Shown: piece by piece, positions 52,101 through 58,766 of the stretch
Position numbering within the stretch: the first letter of the stretch is position 1
Layout of the letters: each line of letters starts with the position of its first letter
Assembly: GCA_947495775.1 (NCBI GenBank)
Contig: CANMAQ010000005.1
Coordinates: forward strand, 124,001 to 188,000
Direction: 5' to 3'
Source of the DNA: Jejuia algarum
GTDB lineage: Bacteria; Bacteroidota; Bacteroidia; Flavobacteriales; Flavobacteriaceae
DNA: 64,000 bases
Notes under the pieces: generated by a model
Told to the model about the DNA's origin: nothing
What the model saw: the letters and a program-made list of their open reading frames with translations, nothing else
Databases searched by the model: none
Translations under genes and position numbers: made by a program

Positions 52101-55030
52101 GGGATGTCTGGACGGCTAAAATCGCTACCAGGGTCCAGACCAAATTCTTTAAGTGCTCTAGTGTCGAAAACATTATAGGCTTTTACAGCAAAGAGGTCTA
52201 AAATACGGGCTTCAACAGGTCCCCCTTGGGTGCTGAGATAGTGTCCTAAATACAGCCAAAATACACCAGGACCTGTGCCAAGCTCGAATGGTGCTTTTAC
52301 AAGTAAAATTTTACCATCGTCTTCTTTAATACGGTATTCGAAAACAGCTTTTATGGCAAAAGTTCTCGAAGCGTGTTCGTATACAATAACAACAGCGAGT
52401 TTGGCGCTTATGGGCTTTAGAACGGCATAACCCGCTAAAGCAATCCAAAATTCGGGAAAGCCTACCATAAGTATGGTGTCTACCGAAATGGTTTTCCCTT
52501 GATCCATCGCAGAACCTGCTTTTACAAACAAGCCAATGGCGTATTTATCTTTGTCGTTATCAAAATCTCGAGAAGGATGCCATGTCGTACCGTCGGTAGC
52601 AGGAACACTAGGCCAATCTTTTACATTATTAAAGGAACCATTACCAGAACCAAGGATCCAATTGGCAATACCCATAGCGCTATTATCACCAGACGTATTT
52701 CCGGGGGCAATATTACGGCCAAATAAACCGCCAAGCCCAAAGACGCCTACAGGTCCTATAACAAATAAAGGCGTTTTACCTTCGTAATGCACTTCTACAA
52801 AAAGGAAATCGTATTTGGTTCCATTGGCTGGTCCTTCTTGGTTTGTGGCTTCACCCCATACAAACTCACCCCCAAACTGATAATTGTAGTTTTTAACTTT
52901 AAAGAGGGCTTCCATATTATCTGGAGCCACAAGAGGACCACTGTAAATAACGCCCACATCGACACTAATTTTATTTTGGGTACCTTTAAAACCAGGAATG
53001 GGTTTATTAAGATCGAAGATGCCTTCGGCGTATACCACATTGGGAATTACAAAGGTAAATTTAGGTTCTATGGCTAGTTGTGCCGACCATTCGAAGTTAA
53101 ATTCTGGCCAAAAATAGAAAATAGCACCTACGGCAGGAGTATTTACTGCAAAAGCGGAATTACCTAGGCCTTTTAAATGAATGGCAAGACCAAATTGTTT
53201 ATCTGGCGCGGTGTCTTTCTGTACAAATTGAAAGGCAACAATAGGTTTTGGAAAGTCTGAGCTATCATCAGAGGGGGCATCGTCTCTTAAAATAATCTCA
53301 GGGAGTTTTTTAGCCGTAACACTCAAGTCTTTTTCTTGGAACAAACGGCGTATGTCCTGAGGTATTTCTGGCATAAAGGTAACCCCGTTATCCTCTTTTT
53401 TAATACGCAGGATAAGGTCTTTAAAATCGAGCTCTAAAAACCCTTTAATATCGAGCTTGTCTGCTGTTTTGTCAAATAGTCCAGAAGGCGTATTACTTGC
53501 TGTTAACCCTATATCTCCGATGGCATTAAACAGCTCCATTATAGTACTATCGAGTTTCATTTTCACTCTAAAATCAATAAGGATTTCGTGTAAATATTCG
53601 GTGCCTGAGTTCTTTTGAATGGCTATAAAACGGTAGCCTAATTTAGGAAGTGCTATCTGCTCGAGTCGTGGTAAAAATGCAGGGTTGCCTGCTAAATGCG
53701 CTCCAGCATCGGCAATGGCAAGAAACATAAGTGCAAGACCACCTACTGCAGGCCCTGCTTCGTCGTCATTAATGCCTTTAACAAAAGCGAATACGCCAAA
53801 ACCACCACCAACAGCCCATAAGAGGGCATTGGCTACAATGCCATTAAACTCTAAACCTGCATCGGCATTGTCTACAGAAATAGCTTCCATAATAATGTCT
53901 GCCCCCCAAATGGTACGCGCTGTTGTCTCATGACGTAGCAGTCCAATTTTTGTTTTTAAATCACCATTAAAATCTACCAAGTTAGCATCTTGCGTGTTTG
54001 TTTCGGTTCTTGCGGTTTGTATTACATCATTTTGATTAGACGTGTTTGTGTTTGCAGTAGCACTAGAAGAGGTGGTTCTTACACGATCTGAGGCTTTATG
54101 TAAATTCCACACTGCACTTAGGGCAGAGGTGATTACTTCATTATTGCGAATCTCGACTTCACCGCTAATAGATTTTAAGAGATGTTCTGTATTATTGGAA
54201 GTGTATGCCAGTTTCGCTTTTCCAGAAAATAAACCATCGAAACCGTATAGAAAACCATCAATACCAGCGACAATAAATTCTTTGGTGTCTTTGTCTATAG
54301 GGATAAGAACATCTATTTCTTTCGCACCAATACCCTTCCAAGATGGGTCGTATACTTCGGGGTATAGTGCTGAGAAATTGGTAGCCCCAGTTTCTGTGAG
54401 GTCTAAGAATAGATTATCAATTACGAAGCCTGTTTCCATAAGCCAAGGGAATACCAAAACTTTGTCGTTTAAATCGAATTCTATAATGCCTTTTGCTACA
54501 TCCGCAATGCCTGTTAAGCTTTCATAAAACTGTACAGAAGATATAATTTTGTTGGCATCGGTTAGGTGAAAATTAAACTCTAAAGCTGCCGATAGCGGGA
54601 GCTCTATTTTAACGGTTTGATCGGCATTTTTATAACCGATAACCTTATTGCCTTGCTTTTCTTTATCGGCAAATACTGCTGTTTCCTTATCGAGTTCAAG
54701 GTAAATTTTAGAATGGCCCCCGCCGTCTTGAAAGAAAGAAAATAACATGCCAATGTGCGTGGGCTTACCATCTTCGATATGTAATCCTGCACGAGCTGAA
54801 AATGAACCGCCTTCAATTTTTAATTTGCCGATACCAAAATCAAAAGATTGCTCTGCAGCTCCTGTATCTAAGGTTTTAGTCCACACAATATCGGTATCGG
54901 TGGTACTTAAATTGCCTTGGGTGCCGTTAGCTGCTATAAATAGGCCTAAAAAACTCGCGGCAGAAAGTCCTAACCAACCTGCGTCTTCGAGTTCGTCAGA
55001 TAGTTTTGCAATTTTAAAATCGTCGGCCAT
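49127..55030 (-). CDS. Giant protein (1967 aa), possible DUF6603-like region
   Basis: First gene of the unit. I choose the ATG at 55030 (MADDFKIAKL); an ATG 20 codons upstream gives a hydrophobic, cysteine-containing leader that looks artefactual, although a non-classical signal cannot be excluded. Features: amphipathic WLGLSAASFLGLFIAANG (19-36), repeated alternating beta segments (60-300), a Thr/Ser/Asn linker (318-348), a Gly-rich hydrophobic hairpin (about 400-448), and a long beta-rich core (about 590-1095) with DTILMVGFPEFWIALAGYAV and FDPFLIFGELFAMGYIRIKV that recalls DUF6603. The C-terminal 850 residues look like beta-sandwich modules. No catalytic motif. Confidence 0.75.
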   Translation of the reverse strand: MADDFKIAKLSDELEDAGWLGLSAASFLGLFIAANGTQGNLSTTDTDIVWTKTLDTGAAEQSFDFGIGKLKIEGGSFSARAGLHIEDGKPTHIGMLFSFFQDGGGHSKIYLELDKETAVFADKEKQGNKVIGYKNADQTVKIELPLSAALEFNFHLTDANKIISSVQFYESLTGIADVAKGIIEFDLNDKVLVFPWLMETGFVIDNLFLDLTETGATNFSALYPEVYDPSWKGIGAKEIDVLIPIDKDTKEFIVAGIDGFLYGFDGLFSGKAKLAYTSNNTEHLLKSISGEVEIRNNEVITSALSAVWNLHKASDRVRTTSSSATANTNTSNQNDVIQTARTETNTQDANLVDFNGDLKTKIGLLRHETTARTIWGADIIMEAISVDNADAGLEFNGIVANALLWAVGGGFGVFAFVKGINDDEAGPAVGGLALMFLAIADAGAHLAGNPAFLPRLEQIALPKLGYRFIAIQKNSGTEYLHEILIDFRVKMKLDSTIMELFNAIGDIGLTASNTPSGLFDKTADKLDIKGFLELDFKDLILRIKKEDNGVTFMPEIPQDIRRLFQEKDLSVTAKKLPEIILRDDAPSDDSSDFPKPIVAFQFVQKDTAPDKQFGLAIHLKGLGNSAFAVNTPAVGAIFYFWPEFNFEWSAQLAIEPKFTFVIPNVVYAEGIFDLNKPIPGFKGTQNKISVDVGVIYSGPLVAPDNMEALFKVKNYNYQFGGEFVWGEATNQEGPANGTKYDFLFVEVHYEGKTPLFVIGPVGVFGLGGLFGRNIAPGNTSGDNSAMGIANWILGSGNGSFNNVKDWPSVPATDGTTWHPSRDFDNDKDKYAIGLFVKAGSAMDQGKTISVDTILMVGFPEFWIALAGYAVLKPISAKLAVVIVYEHASRTFAIKAVFEYRIKEDDGKILLVKAPFELGTGPGVFWLYLGHYLSTQGGPVEARILDLFAVKAYNVFDTRALKEFGLDPGSDFSRPDIPGPAYGQGGMWQLGPKTYGPSFLNVKLFAALGYNIAVSFDPFLIFGELFAMGYIRIKVFFFKFKIALAARLYGLASPSFYRFMGELKISIGLPWPFDDIEASVDFALQGGDASNMIAEPILETSSVALSRSESISQELESNSITVPIDAIIALKFNKPIFEILNAPEAGVSKTQLTINDENPANSNLTEKTTSKFVGDEYDIELKHVLDFIQISHEDIGGGDKQIITETVATWEPPALYTDDGPDTTTEHHHAIYLNTLLNPELQFQKEELGKFYDSRLTTSYVAPCKRPTHICIIDRDEQPELEAVGDKNRLVFDSPLGATVIRELEYLPITFNNTTLQDVRLQWQNSMLLLAHRTRLNPPDSTKVQCDFLIFGGTSNPKTVTGFFIIIFHVKLRSILDPIKIPITLVSDPRSPCGFRTVSVGIQQNSEVLSVNIPTDKITCRDKGQLWFRISFEAKTLSALIDYIEVEGPHTIAFPKKNSTGVAATHFTPTQFSSFGTADSIFQFARHVNTLNVVAYMALVELCFEQNHNQHGHWGKTCVAGCDNGAPVTNEEGINEIWDTMLMAPNRDYSITYKVSSHGTARITGSNADKLQPLEKTYTKNSSNAADSKFKTLTFRTEKTPSQHISKYVGFSFPMPEMQPLYTESFLPLITLKNRGLIQKIFEKHYGPNTLQTKVVDINGNAIAKRKTTSLNIGSLPSDAALEALVEDCLPNAKHMTHLKVDVFERNLIPDTYYSLQLEDSSKAQPHIPYTVSFKTSRYKKLKPHVQAYQKLWLQPVQLPVLDHHTAAATLQSNIGAVINGEATGFDAAIEKIYQQLLGTNGGRLAPLYGTNGDLVAHLISRDANGVVHTWGHVIEFSEPLLGKEGVRLQHLKPSAEALQAQGIYSTKKATQERILLVDRSGSRMLVLNSKNGSTFKTLQTQTTIGFEFSLEAALKTAITQYVEATFIHLDAAAKTQNINEALQETKNLPGLGAILQVQQHNMIIPVL

Positions 55031-55571
55031 TACAGAAAATATTAGATCAATGGTTATTACATGAATGGGTGTGATAGACAAACAGCACAAAAAGACGTGA
55101 TGTATCTAAACTAAAGGCATACTGGGGTTTAAAATCTACTAAAAATAGAATACTTTAAACTATAACCTAGTGTATACCAGCGGTAAAGATGGTATGGCGC
55201 ATTGTATTAAAATAGTTCTTAGGCGGGGGCGCGTGTGTTAAACAGATGGTACAGGGACTAGTAATGCTGTACGTAATGTATATTGCGTCTTAAATCTAGT
55301 TTGTACACCCAATTTAAGGCTAGGTCTCTCTAAACAACGTTAGTGCTATTAATGTGTAAGAAGATGCCTCTAAGTAAGATTGAAATCGCTGTTTTTCAAA
55401 ACTTTATAGATGAAAAGATGATTTATTAGTTGTAATGCTTTTTTTTGTGATGAATTTTAGGGCAAGCTTGTGTGTGACGTGTTGGTTATGTCTTAAAAAT
55501 GAGGTTTTTAAATTTATTTTTAACTTGAAATCATAATTATGAATAGATGTAAATTTTAAATATGCGTTACC
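55031..55571. other. 541-bp intergenic region, nothing assigned
   Basis: Lies between the restriction enzyme gene and the giant operon, both on the minus strand, so its right part must hold the operon promoter-proximal DNA and its left part the end of the preceding transcript. No terminator hairpin, TAnnTTTG box or gene was recognised. A minus-strand open stretch near 55230-55335 has no start codon and no recognisable family. Confidence 0.5.
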
Positions 55572-56651
55572 TTATTTTATAAATCTAATTTGTAGATTGA
55601 GTTTAAAATAAAGTTCTCCATCTTCTTGGTAAATTGAACCAAAATTGTGTCTATTAGAACTAGCAGTATCTAGTTTTGTGTTATTAAAGAGGTAATTTTC
55701 AAATTCATTTCTATTGTAAATGTGGTAGCATAGGACATTTCCGTTTTCTTTTACAATTAAATAACCGCCTGTAGCATCATATTGTCCAGTCCAAACCTTA
55801 GAAGGCATCATCCCTAAAGCAATATCTGTTAAGAAGCGTTTAATTTTGTATTCATAAAATTTGTGTTGATTAGAAACATCAAAATTTAAGGGGTTTTTTA
55901 AGCTTATGTTTTTAACTAAATCGAAAAGGCTAGAATTTTTACTAGAATAAAATTCATAGATAATTTGAGCTAATATTTCGGGTAATTTGCTGTCAATAAG
56001 AATTAGATTATTAGAGAATATTTGTTTTTCTGTTTTTACAAAATCAAATTGTCCACCTGATTTTAAAACAGCATCTATTCTATCCATTATCTTACTTTTT
56101 GAAGACATTAAATTAATAGCTTCTAGTGTTGATGCATTAAGTTGTGTACGAGATATTTTATAAATAAAATTAGTAGTCTTTCCTGCATTAAGTAAAGTTG
56201 ATGGATGTCCTAACTGCGATTTTATACTAAAGCCTAGTGTGGGTTGTTGGTTTGTTCTTTGATCATGAACAACAATAGTAATATCTGTTTTAGTAGTTGA
56301 ACCAGCTTTTAAAGACATGCAATTAATAGAAGCCATAAATGTTTCAATTTCAGGAATAGAAAACGTTCGTGTTTTATTGTCTTTGATTTTTTTGAGTAAG
56401 AATTCTGCGTTTTCTTTAAATTTTGAAATTTCAATTTTTAAAATTTCTTCTCCTCCAGAAATAAGTATAATTTCATCTTGAATCGAATATTCAAAATCAT
56501 TATTGTTTTCGGTTCTTAAAACGCGTAAAATAGGATAAACAAAACCTTCTAGTTTTTCAATTTCTTTATTACCAAGAAATAATTGTTTGTCTCCAAGTAA
56601 TTTAAAAAGTGTATAAATTTCACTCCATTCGCCTTTATTGCCCGTAATCAT
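55572..56651 (-). CDS. HpaII-type type II restriction endonuclease
   Basis: 359 residues, the length of R.HpaII. The start GNKGEWSEIYTLFKLLGD and internal TKTDITIVVHDQ with LGFSIKSQLGHPSTLLNAG fit the HpaII restriction enzyme family, which cuts at CCGG; the D-x(n)-SIKS part is the likely PD-(D/E)xK core (Asp of TDI, Ser-Ile-Lys). The family is named from memory; the recognition site is inferred from the family and its partner methyltransferase. It overlaps the methyltransferase gene by 4 bases (ATGA), so the nuclease is translated after the protective methylase. Confidence 0.82.
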   Translation of the reverse strand: MITGNKGEWSEIYTLFKLLGDKQLFLGNKEIEKLEGFVYPILRVLRTENNNDFEYSIQDEIILISGGEEILKIEISKFKENAEFLLKKIKDNKTRTFSIPEIETFMASINCMSLKAGSTTKTDITIVVHDQRTNQQPTLGFSIKSQLGHPSTLLNAGKTTNFIYKISRTQLNASTLEAINLMSSKSKIMDRIDAVLKSGGQFDFVKTEKQIFSNNLILIDSKLPEILAQIIYEFYSSKNSSLFDLVKNISLKNPLNFDVSNQHKFYEYKIKRFLTDIALGMMPSKVWTGQYDATGGYLIVKENGNVLCYHIYNRNEFENYLFNNTKLDTASSNRHNFGSIYQEDGELYFKLNLQIRFIK

Positions 56652-57913
56652 AAAGATTTAAGTTTTTCTATAATTTGTTTAGCTGTTGCTTGAATAGCAG
56701 GAACGGCAACAGAATTTCCAAATTGTTTATAAGCTTGTGCATCTGAAACTACAATTTTATAACTATCAGGGAAACCTTGTAATCGCGCCCATTCCCTTGG
56801 GGTCATTTTCCTTATACCTTCACGGTTTACATTACCACTAATATTCGTTACAGGTGTGAAATCTTTTAATCTAAAGTCGTGGAGTAAATTTCTTTCTCGT
56901 CCCATTCCTCCGCAAACAACGGCGTTTGCTATTCCGTCATTAGGAATAATCTCGTAACCAAAACCGTTGCCTTTACTTGCATGACGCGCTTTATGGTTTC
57001 GCAATGTATTGATATAAGTTTCAGAAAGGTAATATTTAACAGAAACGGTTTTCGCTTCTATAATAGCATCTAAAGTTACTTTTTTCTTGAACGGTTTGGG
57101 ATATTCAAATTCTGTGATTTTTAAATCATTTCTAAAACCAACAATAAAAATTCTTTCTCTATTTTGAGGCACTCCAAAATGTTTAGCATTTATGACTTGA
57201 GGTTCTGGAACAAAATACCCTAAGTCTTCACGTAAAACATTTAAAATAGTGGCTATTGTTTTGCCTTTGTCATGACTTCTTAAGCCTTTAACATTTTCTA
57301 AGAAGATTGCTTTTGGTTTTTTTTCTTTTATAATTTCGGCTACATCAAAAAATAAAGTACCTCTTGTGTCTTCAAATCCACCTCTTTTTCCTGCAATGGA
57401 AAATGCTTGACAAGGAAACCCAGCACATAAAACATCAAAATTGTCTGGAATGTAATTTTTTGTTGTAGCTTTTGTAATATCTCCAAAAGGAACTTCTCCA
57501 AAATTAGCTTGGTAGGTTTGTTTTGAATATTTATCCCATTCGCTAGTAAAAATACATTTTCCTTTTAAATTTTGAAGGGCAAGCCTAAAACCACCTATTC
57601 CAGCAAATAGATCAATAAATTTGAAGTCTGGTTGCTTAGGAGCAGGAAACGGTAGCTTCTCTTGCTGAAAAATTAAATATTGTAAAGCTTCTTCAGCAAT
57701 AGCATTAGAGGTTTTAACATCTGGAAATTTATATTTAAACAAATGTTTAACGTGTTCTATTGCATCAGGTTTGTAGTATTGTGATATGCCATTTTTATGG
57801 TTATGCAAATAGTGCGTAAATGAAGCTTCTGTATCTTTTTCAGATTCTATAAGTGTTATTTTGAATTTTTTTTCTTCAAAATTTTCAATAGATATTTTTT
57901 CTTTTAGAATCAC
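56648..57913 (-). CDS. C5-cytosine DNA methyltransferase (M.HpaII-like)
   Basis: Methylates the inner cytosine of CCGG if it follows the family. It has 421 residues. All motifs are in place: I FIDLFAGIGGFRLAL (about 103-117), IV AGFPCQAFSIAGKRGG with the catalytic Cys, VI FLENVKG, VIII PQNRERIFIVGF, IX near KMTPREWARLQGFPDSY and X QFGNSVAVPA. Motif IV followed by FEDTRGTLFFDVAEII is close to M.HpaII. An N-terminal extension of about 95 residues is not part of the catalytic core and could have a regulatory role, as some cytosine methylases control their own operon. Confidence 0.9.
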   Translation of the reverse strand: MILKEKISIENFEEKKFKITLIESEKDTEASFTHYLHNHKNGISQYYKPDAIEHVKHLFKYKFPDVKTSNAIAEEALQYLIFQQEKLPFPAPKQPDFKFIDLFAGIGGFRLALQNLKGKCIFTSEWDKYSKQTYQANFGEVPFGDITKATTKNYIPDNFDVLCAGFPCQAFSIAGKRGGFEDTRGTLFFDVAEIIKEKKPKAIFLENVKGLRSHDKGKTIATILNVLREDLGYFVPEPQVINAKHFGVPQNRERIFIVGFRNDLKITEFEYPKPFKKKVTLDAIIEAKTVSVKYYLSETYINTLRNHKARHASKGNGFGYEIIPNDGIANAVVCGGMGRERNLLHDFRLKDFTPVTNISGNVNREGIRKMTPREWARLQGFPDSYKIVVSDAQAYKQFGNSVAVPAIQATAKQIIEKLKSL

Positions 57914-58134
57914 TGTATTAAAAAAATTAGAACGTGCAAGTTACGAAAAATTATCTTTTCAAAAGTAACGAGCATAGAATAGCATGATTGTGTTTTTTAC
58001 ACTTGCAAAGGGTATTTTTGTTTAATGATTCATAAGAGGCATTACTGCTGGTTCCATGAATTATTTAAAGGGATCAATTTGTCTAGTCTCTATATATATT
58101 ATACATACTTTTGGGTAATAAAAGCGTTAGTGTT

Positions 58135-58313
58135 TTAAAATCGCCTTATCACTCCTATAGCAGCTACGCCTTCTTTGCCTACGTATTTCGCTAAAAGTGC
58201 ACCATCTATCACTTGGTGGACAGTGATTGCCAATAGATTTGTTAAAGGAGGAATGTAATATTTGAAAAATAAACGCTTTAGGGGACTTTGCCTAATTGAG
58301 CTTTAGTCGTCAT
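58135..58313 (-). pseudogene. MATE-family efflux transporter, N-terminal remnant with frameshift
   Basis: From an ATG at 58313 the minus strand reads MTTKAQLGKVP, then a frame change at a run of four C, then LKRLFFKYYIPPLTNLLAIT and TVHQVIDGALLAKYVGKEG, ending in a stop at 58135. The order basic start, FFK-x-x-IP, then V-D-x2-(L/F)-x2-(K/R)YVG-x-EG-x-AAIG is the first helix and loop of MATE (multidrug and toxin extrusion) transporters. About 400 residues of the normal length are missing. The gene is clearly inactive. Confidence 0.7.
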
Positions 58314-58322
58314 ACTGTTTTT

Positions 58323-58554
58323 AAAAAAGGGGGCGCTAAAGTATACTATTTCATAGACTTAGGTAATACATAGAGTGATGACTATGAGACCACTATTAGA
58401 GATGTTATAAATAGAAGTTTTAGTCTTTCCATTTACTGGTGATACCGTTCCTAATGCCTGCGAAACGTATTGGGATATTACAAGCAAAATTTAAATAGGA
58501 AGTATGCGCTTACGGTCTAGAATTGAAGACTGGTATTTAGTAGTGTTGTCTTAA
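58323..58554 (+). pseudogene. Decayed reading frame of unknown family
   Basis: The plus strand reads GGAKVYYFIDLGNT, a stop, then SDDYETTIRDVINRSFS; after a frame change it continues FPFTGDTVPNACETYWDITS, a stop, then IGSMRLRSRIEDWYLVVLS and a final stop. The amino-acid mix is protein-like over about 75 codons with two in-frame stops and one shift. I do not recognise the family. It lies against the MATE remnant and points the opposite way. Confidence 0.4.
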
Positions 58555-58766
58555 AAAAAACACGAAATACAAGAAAAATCAAATTACCGATTCCTTAAAA
58601 AGAGCTTAACTGTTTTTGTGAATTCGTAATCTAAATCATTCAATTTATCACATTACGAATAGCTTAAAGAATGAAGTGATTTGGCTTGTTTTTGAGTAAA
58701 AAAACCTCTATTTTCTACAAAAATTGATTAAAAAACCTTAAAAAACACTAAAAGTCGCAATTATTT

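Larger units (their letters stand above)
57914..58766. other. 853-bp intergenic region with two decayed genes
   Basis: Separates the restriction-modification pair from the sucrose operon. It contains a MATE transporter remnant (58135-58313, minus) and a decayed plus-strand frame (58323-58554), both listed. The last 200 bp, AT-rich, should hold the sucrose operon promoter, but no clean box is seen. The contents show that this junction has lost DNA. Confidence 0.7.

Noticed and set aside
49535..54527. Several 60-160 codon plus-strand frames opposite the giant genes
   Set aside because: They are antisense shadows of the long minus-strand genes: low-complexity, Ser- and Pro-rich, without start signals of their own.
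55031..55090. Upstream in-frame ATG for the 1967-residue protein, giving a possible signal-like leader
   Set aside because: The 20 extra residues lack a basic N-terminus and a cleavage site; MADDFKIAKL is a more natural start. Not fully excluded.
55230..55340. Minus-strand open stretch upstream of the restriction enzyme gene, reading like a short basic peptide tail
   Set aside because: About 30 codons, no start codon, no recognisable family and little coding character.
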